A program made the translations under genes and the position numbers. DNA of 64,000 nt from Polycladidibacter hongkongensis (GTDB lineage: Bacteria > Pseudomonadota > Alphaproteobacteria > Rhizobiales > Stappiaceae): positions 62,001 to 126,000 of the forward strand of contig NZ_LLWC01000022.1 in the NCBI RefSeq assembly GCF_001561995.1. The letters are read 5' to 3'. This document shows, piece by piece, positions 50,752 through 59,840 of this stretch. Position 1 is the first letter of the stretch; the number at the start of each line of letters is the position of its first letter. The notes under the pieces are model-generated. The model had not been told where the DNA came from. It saw nothing but the letters and a program-made list of their open reading frames with translations, and did not search any database.

Positions 50752-50863
50752 AAATCCTCTCCAAGGATATTGGGGCGCCTCGCACCCCGTTACAAGAGAG
50801 AGGGCGGTCTGGCCCCGATGCACCGGCGAAGCGCATCAAACCTGCCGCCCACATTAATCTGGA

Positions 50864-51400
50864 TTAACTGCCCTGTTTTTCAACTTGACCGTATTCCAGC
50901 TCGACCGGTGTTTCACGGCCAAAAATAGACACAGTCACTTTCAGACGTGCCCGCTCTTCGTCGACTTCCTCAACGAAGCCAGAGAAGGAAGCAAACGGAC
51001 CATCGGAAACCTTGACCTGCTCACCCACTTCAAACTCGACAGATGGACGTGGCGCCTCCACCCCATCTTCCACCTGATTAAGGATCCGGTAGGCTTCTGC
51101 CTCAGAAATCGGCATCGGCTTCTTGTCATTACCAAGAAAACCAGAAACCTTCGGCGTACCGTTAATCAAGTGATATGTATTTTCGTTCATTTCCATCTTC
51201 ACCAGCACGTATCCTGGGAAGAATTTACGCTCGGACTCCACCTTGCGCCCGCGGCGCACCTCAACCACCTTTTCAGTGGGAACCAGGACATCCTCAAAAG
51301 ACCCTTCAAGCCCGTGCTGCTCAGCACGCTCCTTGATTGATTCGGCAACTTTCTTTTCAAAGTTGGAATAAGCCTGAACAATATACCAGCGCTTTGCCAT
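50864..51400 (-). CDS. nusG: Transcription termination/antitermination factor NusG
   Basis: A 178-residue NusG with the NGN domain ([40 protein letters not shown]) and the C-terminal KOW domain ([20 protein letters not shown]). It rides on RNA polymerase, aids processivity, and links it to Rho or to S10 of the ribosome. It follows secE by 39 bases, the classic pairing, and precedes rplK. Confidence 0.97.
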   Translation of the reverse strand: MAKRWYIVQAYSNFEKKVAESIKERAEQHGLEGSFEDVLVPTEKVVEVRRGRKVESERKFFPGYVLVKMEMNENTYHLINGTPKVSGFLGNDKKPMPISEAEAYRILNQVEDGVEAPRPSVEFEVGEQVKVSDGPFASFSGFVEEVDEERARLKVTVSIFGRETPVELEYGQVEKQGS

Positions 51401-51439
51401 GTTCTTATTTTCGCTCCAAGTCCGCGAAGTCTTCAGATA

Positions 51440-51631
51440 TTAAAACCCCAGCAACCAAGAAAGCGCAAAGCTCATCAACTGGTCAGCTGCAAGAAAAAAC
51501 ATGGAAGCAAGAAACACCATCACGAACACCATGAGGGTGGTTACGCCTGTCTCACGACGAGAGGGCCAAGTGACCTTCGCTGTTTCCGAGCGCACCTGCT
51601 GGATGAATTTCAAAGGATTGGTTTTCGCCAT
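51440..51631 (-). CDS. secE: Preprotein translocase subunit SecE
   Basis: A 63-residue SecE with an amphipathic N-terminal helix (MAKTNPLKFIQQVRSETAKV), the conserved TWPSRRET and one membrane helix (LMVFVMVFLASMFFLAA). SecE clamps SecY in the translocon. The single-helix short form is usual outside enteric bacteria. The frame opens further up at 51679, but the ATG at 51631 gives the family start. It lies between tRNA-Trp and nusG. Confidence 0.95.
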   Translation of the reverse strand: MAKTNPLKFIQQVRSETAKVTWPSRRETGVTTLMVFVMVFLASMFFLAADQLMSFALSWLLGF

Positions 51632-51734
51632 AAGGTTCCGGCCCATCTTACGCAAGGTGGGCGCGTGAAGACATTTCACGCGCCCGCCCGAGAAAAACTA
51701 TTTAAACCAAACTCCCAAGACAATCAAGGGAAAA

Positions 51735-51810
51735 TGGCAGGGGCAGCAGGGTTCGAACCCGCGACCTACGGTTTTGGAGACCGTCGCTCTACCAACTGAG
51801 CTATACCCCT
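51735..51810 (-). tRNA. trpT: tRNA-Trp (CCA anticodon)
   Basis: The 76-base cloverleaf starts AGGGGTA and ends TGCCCCT-G-CCA with encoded CCA; the anticodon loop is CTCCAAA. It lies between tuf and secE, a placement that is widely kept. Confidence 0.96.
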
Positions 51811-51816
51811 TTGCTA

Positions 51817-51833
51817 TCTATCCTATTGGATAG
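51817..51833 (-). other. Small hairpin between tuf and tRNA-Trp
   Basis: CTATCC and GGATAG pair across a four-base loop just upstream (5') of tRNA-Trp. It may guide tRNA release from the tuf-tRNA-secE transcript by RNase. Short and unproved. Confidence 0.35.
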
Positions 51834-51860
51834 TAAAGCGAATCTCGTTTTGTCTTCCCT

Positions 51861-51898
51861 GAAGACTGCTACGTCGCGTTTAAAGCCTGCGACGTAGC
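51861..51898 (-). other. Tandem strong hairpins after the second tuf gene
   Basis: On the minus strand GCTACGTCGC pairs perfectly with GCGACGTAGC across an 11-base loop (51898-51868). A second stem GTCTTC/GAAGAC follows at once (51867-51853). No T run follows, so processing, mRNA protection or Rho-independent pausing are all possible. Confidence 0.55.
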
Positions 51899-51919
51899 TT
51901 GTAAAGTCAAAAAACTGAC

Positions 51920-53095
51920 TTATTCAATAATTGCTGCTACAACGCCCGCACCAACGGTACGACCACCCTCACGGATAGCAAAGCGCAGACCATCTTCCAT
52001 AGCGATCGGCACGATCAGCTCAACAGATACGGAGATGTTATCGCCCGGCATCACCATTTCGGTGCCTTCTGGCAGAGTAACCACACCGGTCACATCAGTT
52101 GTACGGAAGTAGAACTGTGGACGGTAGTTGGTGAAGAACGGGGTATGACGACCACCTTCTTCTTTGGTGAGGATGTATGCCTCTGCCTTAAACTTGGTGT
52201 GCGGAGTAACAGAACCCGGCTTACAAAGAACCTGGCCACGCTCAACTTCCTCACGACCAACGCCGCGGATCAGTGCACCGATGTTATCCCCAGCTTCACC
52301 CTGATCGAGCAGCTTACGGAACATTTCCACACCGGTAACGGTGGTTTTGGAGGTTTCTTTGATGCCAACGATTTCAACTTCGTCGCCAACGTGAACCACA
52401 CCGCGCTCAACACGACCGGTTACAACAGTACCGCGGCCAGAGATAGAGAACACGTCTTCGATAGGCATCAGGAATGCCTGATCACGCGGACGATCTGGAG
52501 TAGGGATGTACTCGTCAACAGCAGCCATCAGTTCTGCAATTTTCTCAGTACCGATGTTTGCATCACGATCTTCAAGGGCTGCAAGAGCAGAACCAGCGAT
52601 GATCGGAATATCGTCACCCGGGAACTCGTAGGAAGACAGAAGTTCACGAACTTCCATTTCAACCAGTTCCAGCAGCTCTTCGTCGTCAACCTGATCAACT
52701 TTGTTCATGAAGACAACCAGAGCAGGAACGCCAACCTGACGTGCCAGCAGGATGTGCTCGCGGGTCTGTGGCATAGGGCCATCAGCTGCGTTCACAACCA
52801 GGATAGCACCGTCCATCTGCGCTGCACCGGTGATCATGTTCTTCACGTAGTCAGCGTGACCCGGGCAGTCAACGTGAGCGTAGTGACGAGCTTCGGTCTC
52901 ATACTCAACGTGTGCGGTAGAAATGGTGATACCGCGAGCACGCTCTTCTGGAGCACCGTCAATCTCGTCATATGCCTTGAAGTCACCAAAAGACTTGGTG
53001 ATCGCAGCAGTCAGAGTGGTTTTACCGTGATCAACGTGGCCAATCGTGCCGATGTTGACGTGCGGCTTATTGCGTTCAAATTTTTCCTTCGCCAT
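51920..53095 (-). CDS. tuf: Elongation factor Tu, tRNA-tuf operon copy
   Basis: A 391-residue EF-Tu identical in protein to the str-operon copy (34599-35774). It has the same GTP-binding motifs [18 protein letters not shown] and NKVDQ. At base level only a few differences were seen: two in the last codons and about four in the first 20 codons, all silent. This bears the mark of gene conversion. It lies between tRNA-Gly and tRNA-Trp, matching the E. coli tRNA-tufB operon. Confidence 0.98.
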   Translation of the reverse strand: MAKEKFERNKPHVNIGTIGHVDHGKTTLTAAITKSFGDFKAYDEIDGAPEERARGITISTAHVEYETEARHYAHVDCPGHADYVKNMITGAAQMDGAILVVNAADGPMPQTREHILLARQVGVPALVVFMNKVDQVDDEELLELVEMEVRELLSSYEFPGDDIPIIAGSALAALEDRDANIGTEKIAELMAAVDEYIPTPDRPRDQAFLMPIEDVFSISGRGTVVTGRVERGVVHVGDEVEIVGIKETSKTTVTGVEMFRKLLDQGEAGDNIGALIRGVGREEVERGQVLCKPGSVTPHTKFKAEAYILTKEEGGRHTPFFTNYRPQFYFRTTDVTGVVTLPEGTEMVMPGDNISVSVELIVPIAMEDGLRFAIREGGRTVGAGVVAAIIE

Positions 53096-53212
53096 CGGCG
53101 TAGCTCTCTGTCCGTTCGCGGCCCAGTCACTTTACATGCAGTAAGCACCCGAAGGAGGGCGCACAGACACCAAAGAGACCGACACAGCCAAATCAACCGT
53201 AGTAAACTTTAT

Positions 53213-53286
53213 TGGAGCGGGTGAAGGGAATCGAACCCTCGTATTCAGCTTGGAAGGCTGCTGCTCTACCATTGAGCTACACCCGC
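53213..53286 (-). tRNA. glyT: tRNA-Gly (TCC anticodon)
   Basis: A 74-base cloverleaf starting GCGGGTG and ending CACCCGC-T-CCA with encoded CCA; anticodon loop CTTCCAA. It follows tRNA-Tyr by 15 bases and precedes tuf. Confidence 0.96.
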
Positions 53287-53301
53287 ACAACAAAGGGCAG
53301 A

Positions 53302-53386
53302 TGGTGGAGGAGGTTGGATTCGAACCAACGTAGGCATAGCCAGCGGATTTACAGTCCGCCCCCTTTAGCCACTCGGGCACTCCTCC
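53302..53386 (-). tRNA. tyrT: tRNA-Tyr (GTA anticodon)
   Basis: An 85-base cloverleaf with a long variable arm (GGCTATGCC region), starting GGAGGAG and ending CTCCTCC-A-CCA; anticodon loop CTGTAAA. It heads the tRNA-Tyr, tRNA-Gly, tuf, tRNA-Trp, secE transcript. Confidence 0.96.
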
Positions 53387-53895
53387 GAAATCTGCATGCA
53401 AAAAGCTTAACATACGGCTTCGGTTGCAATTCAAAGACACCCACACATCTTGCAAAAGCGCGTTGGCGTCCCTGTGGCGCGGTTTATGCAGCCCTCGCCC
53501 GCTCCTGTCAACGGCTAGTTTTCACTCCCCCAAAAAAATTAACAGGCAATGCACTACGAAAGCTAGCAGAGCCTACCAATGCGATACCATCACAAACCCA
53601 TCTCCTTGCCACCAGATTGCTTTTCCCCCTAGTGACAAGTTGCAAATCGCCCATATCTGCAATTTTAGGAGCCAATTCACCAATTCGCACGCAGGCAAAT
53701 TGCTTTCATTCCCAAATCAGGTCACCCGCAATCGTGGATGAGCATTACTGCCGCGCTTGACCAATCGGCTGTTTTGCTATTTCTCCATCCCTTAAGAGTA
53801 TATGTGGAAAAGTCACAGTATGTCCGCTTGCAACTTTAATCCACCTTAGGCGGCAGGCGTGTAAAGCTAAAGAACGAAGTCAGGCCATATAATCC
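53387..53895. other. Intergenic stretch between tRNA-Tyr and rlmB
   Basis: These 509 bases must hold divergent promoters: for tRNA-Tyr to the left and rlmB to the right. No clear -35/-10 pair, hairpin or open frame with a ribosome site was recognised. The long plus-strand frame 53212-53760 is an artefact of reading through the tRNAs. Confidence 0.5.
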
Positions 53896-54729
53896 ATGAA
53901 CACCAAGTCTCAAGGCCCAAACAGCGCCAACAAGCGGTTTAACAAATCTGGCAGCGGCCGCCCTAACAAATGGGGCAAACCCGACTTCCGTCAAAAAAAG
54001 GAAGAAAACGACGGGCCGATGCATATCTACGGCCTGCACACCCTCGAAGCTGCCTTTAACAACAAGGAACGCAAGCGCCACAAACTGTTTGTCACCACCA
54101 ACGCCCTTCGCCGGCTACAAGAGCGCGATATCAACATCGATGTCCCCGTCGAGGAAATGACGCCGCGCCAAATTGATAAGCTCGTCCCCAAAGACGCCGT
54201 ACACCAAGGCGCGGTTTTGCTGTGTGATCCCCTGCCCCACTATGGTGCCGCTCATTTAAAGCAAGGGCATTTGGTGCTAGCGCTCGATCAGGTGACCGAT
54301 CCTCATAATGTGGGCGCCATATTGCGCAGCGCCTTGGCCCTTGGCGCAGACGCAGTGGTCACCACCCGCCGCCATGCGCCCGAAGAAGGACCGGTTCTTG
54401 CAAAAACCGCCAGTGGTGCGCTGGACATGATCAAACATGTGCGCGTGCAAAATATGGCCCGTTTTGTCGAAGAGATGCAGGACGCCGGGTTTCAAGCTAT
54501 TGCGCTGGATAGCGAAGGCCCCGCCTCGCTCGAACAAACCGAGTTTACAGACAAAACCTTGCTCGTGCTTGGTTCGGAAGGCAAAGGCGTGCGCCAAGGT
54601 ATCCGTGAAACCTGCGGCACCCTCGCCCGCCTAGATATGCCCGGCCCGATCAAGTCACTCAATGTCTCCAATGCCGCCGTACTGTCCCTCTATGTGGCGC
54701 GCCTCAAGATGGGTCTTATGAAAATCTAG
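53896..54729 (+). CDS. rlmB: 23S rRNA (guanosine-2251-2'-O)-methyltransferase RlmB
   Basis: A 277-residue SpoU-family methyltransferase. A lysine and asparagine-rich head (about 1-40) leads to the RNA-binding domain starting HIYGLHTLEAAF. The knotted SPOUT domain has motif 1 LDQVTDPHNVGAILRSALAL, motif 2 VLGSEGKGVRQ and motif 3 MPGPIKSLNVSNAAVLSLY. It methylates G2251 in the P-loop of 23S rRNA using S-adenosylmethionine. It stands between tRNA-Tyr and tRNA-Thr and is the only gene on the plus strand in this region. Confidence 0.93.
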   Translation: MNTKSQGPNSANKRFNKSGSGRPNKWGKPDFRQKKEENDGPMHIYGLHTLEAAFNNKERKRHKLFVTTNALRRLQERDINIDVPVEEMTPRQIDKLVPKDAVHQGAVLLCDPLPHYGAAHLKQGHLVLALDQVTDPHNVGAILRSALALGADAVVTTRRHAPEEGPVLAKTASGALDMIKHVRVQNMARFVEEMQDAGFQAIALDSEGPASLEQTEFTDKTLLVLGSEGKGVRQGIRETCGTLARLDMPGPIKSLNVSNAAVLSLYVARLKMGLMKI

Positions 54730-54890
54730 CGCACACTAGATACTTCAAATCAATAGGAGTTTGGCGCTAACACCTGTGAACAAAGCGCCAAACCGCAGCA
54801 AAAAACAAAATGCCCTGTGAAAAATGCACTTTTTGTATTTTTTAGAGTTTACAACAGGCCAAACACCCCTTAAACCCCGTCTCCAGCGAC

Positions 54891-54966
54891 GCCGGTATAG
54901 CTCAGATGGTAGAGCACCTGACTTGTAATCAGGGGGTCGCGGGTTCGATCCCTGCTGCCGGCACCA
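54891..54966 (+). tRNA. thrT: tRNA-Thr (TGT anticodon)
   Basis: A 76-base cloverleaf starting GCCGGTA and ending TGCCGGC-A-CCA with encoded CCA; anticodon loop CTTGTAA. It is transcribed on the plus strand, 161 bases after rlmB, and followed by a terminator. Confidence 0.96.
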
Positions 54967-54997
54967 CTCTTCTCCTTGAGTTATCAAGGATATTTCA

Positions 54998-55020
54998 AAG
55001 CCTCCCTCGGGAGGCTTTTT
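54998..55020 (+). terminator. Intrinsic terminator of tRNA-Thr
   Basis: AGCCTCC and GGAGGCT form a stem with a four-base loop followed by TTTTTGCTTTT, 32 bases past tRNA-Thr. Confidence 0.9.
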
Positions 55021-55689
55021 GCTTTTCTGGCTTTTGTCAGCATATGGTAAGCAAATGGGCGTTTTGGTAAGCAGAATTTCGCCCCGCCTACCCCCTCTAA
55101 ATTCTCTTTCAACTTAATACTGAAAAAGCTGTGAATGCCGTCACTAGCCGTCAGCAAATAGGCTTTCCGTAAGGTTTACCGCAAACCAAGCCGTCAGAAC
55201 TTTGTAACCGCTCGTCATAGCCTCCACATACTCAATTATCCTCCCAGTCAGATAGACGTATGTTCTTCGAGCGATTCAGCGAGCGCCGAAAGAGCAAAGT
55301 GCGGAAAAGTAGAGTTAATTACTAATGCTAGATTATTTACTTCATTTGAACGTCCAGCCGTTTCAGATGCGCACTTCAAAATGCCGCAAGCTGCCATCAA
55401 GGCATTAAGATGATGCCCTTAACCAATCCACAGCGCAGACACAGCTACGCGGTCAGGACCACGGCAAAAGACCTGAGAAAAACAGATTAAAGCTACATCT
55501 CTGCACCAGAAACCGGGTGTCATATGGAGTTCGTCCATGATCCCGGACAATCGAGTATATTGACTTTGCGAGACAAATATCAGTGCGATCTGCGGCGATC
55601 TCGCATTGTTAAAAAGGGGCCGATGTGCAAGTTCGGCGTATTGCACTCAAGAAAGGTCGTCCCCAAAACGGCAGATTGTCTAGTAGCTC
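55021..55689. other. Gene-poor stretch after tRNA-Thr
   Basis: About 670 bases lie between the tRNA-Thr terminator and the LacI-family gene. Short frames exist (for example 55419-55646 minus and about 55523-55699 plus), but none has a ribosome site and recognisable motif. No copy of the tRNA 3' end was seen nearby, so an integrated element cannot be shown; eroded sequence from an old insertion is possible. Confidence 0.5.
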
Positions 55690-56712
55690 TCAGTCAATGA
55701 TGAGCGCATTAACCCTACTAGATGCTCTGACAAGCAACTCGGGCATGAGGCGCGTGCGACGCACGGGCGAGATGTCCCCTTGCATGCGCCGCAACAGTTG
55801 AGACCCCACATCACGGCCGATTGCGCTTGGGCTTGCGCGTGCTGTGGTAAGAGGGGGCCCCCATAAAACAGTGTCCTTTAGGCCATCAAAGCCAGTCACA
55901 GCGATATCTTCGCCTACGCGAATGCCAGCTTCTGCAAGAGCCAAATAAACGCCGCCAGCCACAATATCATTTTGACAAACGATAGCAGAATACGTGCCAA
56001 GTTCAGGTAGTAACTGTTCAACACACGCCTTGCCAAATGCACGGGTTGCATAGCCGGGGAGTACGCGCGTCGTATTTAATGCCAACCCTCTTTCCATAAA
56101 GGCACTATAGAACCCTTGAGTTCTAAGGCGCCCGGTACTTACAGTTTCATGGCCACCAATCTTCAAAATGTTGCGGTGCCCCAAATCAAGCAAATGGCTG
56201 GTAATCAGTTTCGCGCCTTGGAAGTCGTCAGCGCCAACGAAATCAAGGGTGACATCGGACAATTCACGCGTTGAAAGAACGCAAGGCACACCTCGGCTTT
56301 GAATAAGCGCAAGATCATCGGCAACAGTGCCAATGGAGGGCGCCAGCACAATGCCCGCCACACCGCGCCCCACCATTTCCTCTATCAGCTTGCGTTGGTT
56401 CTCAACATCGTCATTGGTGTTTGCGAGCAAAGGAAGGTAACCCTTAGCCGCCAAGACACCCTCCAATGCCACTGTTTGCTCGGACATATACGGGTTGGTA
56501 ATATCCTCAACGATAACACCAACGAGATTTGAGTGACCGCTCTTCAGTTTCGAGGCATTGTAATTCGGCACAAAGCCAAGCTCTTGCGCCGCGGCAACGA
56601 CCTTCTTTCGGGTAGCATCGGAAATCCGCCCTTTGTTATTCAGCGCATTTGAAACTGTTCCAATGGAAACGCCAGCATACTTAGCAATATCTACAATTGT
56701 TGGTTTAGACAT
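55690..56712 (-). CDS. LacI-family transcriptional regulator
   Basis: A 340-residue regulator. Residues 1-55 form the LacI helix-turn-helix and hinge: TIVDIAKYAGVSIGTVSNAL, then ISDATRKKVVAAAQELGFVPN. The periplasmic-binding-like core has VIVEDITNPYMSEQTVAL, RGVAGIVLAPS and VTGFDGLKDTVLWGPPLTT, the segment common to sugar-binding LacI members. It probably represses the adjoining dehydratase and TRAP genes and releases DNA on binding a sugar acid or its product. It lies 149 bases after the dehydratase gene on the same strand; a strong hairpin lies between. Confidence 0.88.
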   Translation of the reverse strand: MSKPTIVDIAKYAGVSIGTVSNALNNKGRISDATRKKVVAAAQELGFVPNYNASKLKSGHSNLVGVIVEDITNPYMSEQTVALEGVLAAKGYLPLLANTNDDVENQRKLIEEMVGRGVAGIVLAPSIGTVADDLALIQSRGVPCVLSTRELSDVTLDFVGADDFQGAKLITSHLLDLGHRNILKIGGHETVSTGRLRTQGFYSAFMERGLALNTTRVLPGYATRAFGKACVEQLLPELGTYSAIVCQNDIVAGGVYLALAEAGIRVGEDIAVTGFDGLKDTVLWGPPLTTARASPSAIGRDVGSQLLRRMQGDISPVRRTRLMPELLVRASSRVNALIID

Positions 56713-56754
56713 ACGATAAATCCTATAATCTATTGTTTTTTAGTATGTCGAATA

Positions 56755-56766
56755 GTTTAGGTAAAC
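56755..56766. promoter_or_regulatory. Inverted repeat upstream of the LacI-type gene
   Basis: GTTTA-GG-TAAAC is an inverted repeat 43 bases before the regulator's start. LacI proteins bind such short repeats, often with a CG centre, which is missing here. It could serve in autoregulation. Confidence 0.3.
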
Positions 56767-56805
56767 ATGATAGGGCCGATGCCAGCAGCCTGGTGGAAGT
56801 AAGTT

Positions 56806-56846
56806 TGCCAGCCAGAGCGCGTGGGCAGACCAAGCTCTGGCTGGCA
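56806..56846 (-). terminator. Strong 13-bp hairpin after the dehydratase gene
   Basis: TGCCAGCCAGAGC and GCTCTGGCTGGCA pair perfectly across a 15-base loop, 15 bases past the dehydratase stop. On the minus strand AACTTACTTCC follows, so the T run of an intrinsic terminator is lacking. It may slow transcription into the regulator gene or protect the upstream message. Confidence 0.6.
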
Positions 56847-56861
56847 GATTGAGGCAATGTG

Positions 56862-58526
56862 CTACTTGGCGAATATCGCCCCTAGGCTCGCAGAGGAAAC
56901 GAGCTTTGAGTAACGCCCCAGATAGCCGTCGGTAACCTTCGGAGGCAGAGGCTCATGCCCTTCGCGGCGCTGCGCCAACTCCTCATCACTCACCAGAACA
57001 TTGATACTCTTGGCTTTCAGGTCGATGGCAATCTTGTCGCCTTCGCGCACAAGACCGATTGGGCCGCCTTTGCTGGCCTCAGGTGAACAGTGGCCAATTG
57101 CTGCTCCGCGAGTGGCACCTGAGAAGCGACCATCGGTGATCAGCGCCACTTTGTCATCAAGACCGGCACCGCAGAGCGAACCAGTTGGCAACAGCATTTC
57201 ACGCATACCCGACTGTGGTCCTTCATAGATGATAACCACCACGTCACCCGGTACAATCTTGCCGGTGTTGATCGCGGTTACCGCATCTTCCTCGCGAGTG
57301 AAGACACGGGCCGTACCGGTGTACTGCTTCATCTTCTCATCAACCACGCCGATTTTCACCACAGCGCCATCCGGTGCGATATTGCCGTACACAACAGCAA
57401 GGCCACCTTCGGGCTTGTAAGCCTCTGGAACAGAGCGCGCCACATCGGAACTCTTGGCATCAAGCGTGCCGATTAATTCCTCAAAAGACACACCAGAGGC
57501 CGTTAACGTGCTGGTGTCGAACATGTCACCATCTTTCAGGTGCTTCATGACAACGCGCAGCCCGCCAACAAGATGCAAATCCTGAATATGGAACTTTCCG
57601 CCCGGTGAAAAAGCACAAAGCTTTGGCACTTCACGACTGATCTTGTCAAAATCGTCCAGATCCAGCTCCACATCACATTCATGCGCAATTGCCAGCAAGT
57701 GCAGCATCGTGTTGGTAGAACCGCCAATGGCCATATCAACAGCCATCGCATTGTGGAATGCGGTTGAAGTCATAATTTGCCGTGGCAGGATCTGCTTTTC
57801 AAACAGCTCCATGATTTTGATACCAGCCTCTTTGGCGAGGCGATTGCGCTCGCTGTAGGTTGCTGGAATGGTCGAGGAGCCGGGCAAAGTCATACCCAAG
57901 GCTTCTGCCATGATATTCATCGAGTTTGCTGTACCAAGGTGCGCACAACAGCCGATTGTCGGGCCTGCCACATCTTCGCGGGCCAGCAGCTCTTCCATAT
58001 CGATGTGCCCCGCGGCGTATTCGCCGATTGTTTCACACATCATTGAGCCATCGATACGCTTGTTATCGAAGTAACCGGGCTCCATGCAGCCGCCCGAGAG
58101 CAAGAGGCATGGGATGTTGAGCCGACCAGCCGCCATCAAGGCTGCCGGGGTGATCTTGTCACAGTTGGTAATCAGCACCATCGCATCAAACTGGTGCCCC
58201 TGAATCTGCACCTCAATGGCATCTGCAATGAGTTCCCGGCTTGCAAGCGGATAGTGCATGCCCACGTGGGTCATGGCGATACCATCGCAGATCGAGGGCA
58301 TTGTTAGCTCAAACGGGTAACCACCTGCCTCGTATACTCCGTACTTTACCCGCTCACAAAGTTGACGCAGGTTTTGGTGGCCGGGAATGATCTCGTTATA
58401 TGCATGGATCACCGCAATAATCGGTTTGGTGGCCAGATCTTTTTCACTCATACCGGCAGACTTGAGCATAGAACGCTGGTTGGCTGCGGCATAACCCTTG
58501 GTGATGATATCAGAGCGTTTTGACAT
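56862..58526 (-). CDS. IlvD/Edd-family dehydratase, probably for a sugar acid
   Basis: A 554-residue member of the dihydroxy-acid/phosphogluconate dehydratase family. Landmarks are [10 protein letters not shown] near residue 47, the cluster cysteine Cys122 in NCDKITP with the adjacent metal-lysine Lys124, Asp81 in CDGIAM, and Cys194 in [13 protein letters not shown]. It has the PGH rather than PCN variant of the first site, as in E. coli IlvD. The family dehydrates dihydroxy-acids or aldonic acids to 2-keto acids in the cytosol with an iron-sulphur cluster. The link to a TRAP transporter and a LacI regulator favours a sugar acid over branched-chain amino-acid synthesis, so ilvD itself is unlikely; the substrate is unknown. 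AAAGGAT precedes the ATG. Confidence 0.83.
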   Translation of the reverse strand: MSKRSDIITKGYAAANQRSMLKSAGMSEKDLATKPIIAVIHAYNEIIPGHQNLRQLCERVKYGVYEAGGYPFELTMPSICDGIAMTHVGMHYPLASRELIADAIEVQIQGHQFDAMVLITNCDKITPAALMAAGRLNIPCLLLSGGCMEPGYFDNKRIDGSMMCETIGEYAAGHIDMEELLAREDVAGPTIGCCAHLGTANSMNIMAEALGMTLPGSSTIPATYSERNRLAKEAGIKIMELFEKQILPRQIMTSTAFHNAMAVDMAIGGSTNTMLHLLAIAHECDVELDLDDFDKISREVPKLCAFSPGGKFHIQDLHLVGGLRVVMKHLKDGDMFDTSTLTASGVSFEELIGTLDAKSSDVARSVPEAYKPEGGLAVVYGNIAPDGAVVKIGVVDEKMKQYTGTARVFTREEDAVTAINTGKIVPGDVVVIIYEGPQSGMREMLLPTGSLCGAGLDDKVALITDGRFSGATRGAAIGHCSPEASKGGPIGLVREGDKIAIDLKAKSINVLVSDEELAQRREGHEPLPPKVTDGYLGRYSKLVSSASLGAIFAK

Positions 58527-58544
58527 TGTTATATCCTTTTAATT

Positions 58545-59837
58545 TTAGCCAAACAGCGTTGGAAGCAGCAGCGAAATTTGAGGCACGTAGCTGACCAAGA
58601 TGAGACAGATCAACATCGCGACTAGGAATGGGGCAATCGCTTTGAAAACCGCTTCAATCGACAAGTTCGCAACCGAAGAAGAAACGAACAGATTGACGCC
58701 AAGCGGTGGGGTGCAGAAACCGATTGCAAGGTTCACGGTGAGGATCACACCAAAGTGGATTGGATCAACACCAACACTCACAGCAACAGGCAGCAGGATC
58801 GGCGTTAGGATGATGATTGCCGCCACGGTCTCCATAAACATACCAACAGCAAGCAGTACCAAGTTAAGCAGCAGAATGATGACCAGCATATTGTCGGAGA
58901 ACGAGGTGATCATGCTGGCAACTGTGTTTGGAATTTGCTCGATCGTGAGCAGACGGCCAAACACAAAGGCCATTACCACCATCACAAGGCAGGTCGCCGC
59001 TGTCAGCGATGATCTGGCAAGGATGGACGGTAGCTCCTTGAAGCTGATTTCCTTGTAGACAAACAGGGAGATATACGCCGCATAGATAACCGCAACACCA
59101 GCCGCTTCTGTTGGGGTAAAGATACCGCCATAGATTCCGCCCAGAATGATGATTGGAACTAGCAAGGCCCAGATTGCATTACCGTTTTTATCGCTTTCCG
59201 CAGCTTTTTGCGCAGCCAACTCCTCCTTGGTGGAGACAAGATCATCACGATCTCGCAGCAGGTACTTTGATACCAGGACATAACTGGCTGCAAAAAGGAA
59301 GCCGGGAACAAGACCTGCCATAAACAACTTGCCGATTGATTGGCCAGAAGTAACCCCGTAAATGATAAAGGGAATAGACGGCGGGATCATCACCCCAAGC
59401 ATACCGGAGGCAGCCGTTAGACCAGCAGAAAACTCCTTCGGATAACCGCGCTTTTCCATTTCAGGAATCATGTTCGAGCCAATGGCAGCAACAGTTGCCG
59501 GGGAGGAACCGGAGATAGCGGCGAAGAACATAGAGGCCAGCACGTTTACATAAGCAAGCCCCGCTTTCAGGTGGCCAACACCGCGCGCTGCCATGCCGAC
59601 AATACGGCGGGAAAGGCCGCCAGACTGCATAATATCACCTGCAAGGATGAACATTGGCACCGCCACCAGCGGGAAGTTGTTGCCCCCCATGACAGCGCTC
59701 TTCAGCAGAAGAATGTCGCTTGGCGTACCCGGCAAAAAGCTCATAACAAACAGCGAGGCAACCCCAAGCGCCGCGCCGATCGGCATGCCCAACAGCACCA
59801 GCGCAAAAAAACCGAAGAATAAGACAAATCCAGACAT
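58545..59837 (-). CDS. dctM: TRAP transporter large permease DctM
   Basis: A 430-residue membrane protein with about 12 helices. The DctM hallmarks are GNNFPLVAVPMFILAGDIMQ, SGSSPATVAAIGSNMIPEM, SGMLGVMIPPSIPFIIYGV, and the C-terminal PIHFGVILTVNLAIGFCTPP. It is the transport channel of the tripartite system, using the sodium gradient. Its ribosome site AAAGGAT lies inside the end of dctQ; the gap is three bases. It precedes the dehydratase gene by 18 bases. Confidence 0.95.
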   Translation of the reverse strand: MSGFVLFFGFFALVLLGMPIGAALGVASLFVMSFLPGTPSDILLLKSAVMGGNNFPLVAVPMFILAGDIMQSGGLSRRIVGMAARGVGHLKAGLAYVNVLASMFFAAISGSSPATVAAIGSNMIPEMEKRGYPKEFSAGLTAASGMLGVMIPPSIPFIIYGVTSGQSIGKLFMAGLVPGFLFAASYVLVSKYLLRDRDDLVSTKEELAAQKAAESDKNGNAIWALLVPIIILGGIYGGIFTPTEAAGVAVIYAAYISLFVYKEISFKELPSILARSSLTAATCLVMVVMAFVFGRLLTIEQIPNTVASMITSFSDNMLVIILLLNLVLLAVGMFMETVAAIIILTPILLPVAVSVGVDPIHFGVILTVNLAIGFCTPPLGVNLFVSSSVANLSIEAVFKAIAPFLVAMLICLILVSYVPQISLLLPTLFG

Positions 59838-59840
59838 GGG

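Noticed and set aside
53132-53455. 107-residue minus-strand frame across tRNA-Tyr and tRNA-Gly
   Set aside because: It lies over the two tRNA genes themselves and is not a protein gene.
53212-53760. 182-residue plus-strand frame across tRNA-Gly and tRNA-Tyr, beginning MERVKGIEPSYSAWKAAALP
   Set aside because: It is translated from the antisense of tRNA genes; such protein-like strings recur in databases as artefacts.
54745-54987. 80-residue minus-strand frame including QQGSNPRPPDYKSGALPSEL
   Set aside because: It reads through the antisense of tRNA-Thr, a common spurious frame, and has no ribosome site.
55419-55646. 75-residue minus-strand frame between tRNA-Thr and the LacI-type gene
   Set aside because: Composition and lack of a start signal do not support a gene; it may be a relic but cannot be tied to any family.
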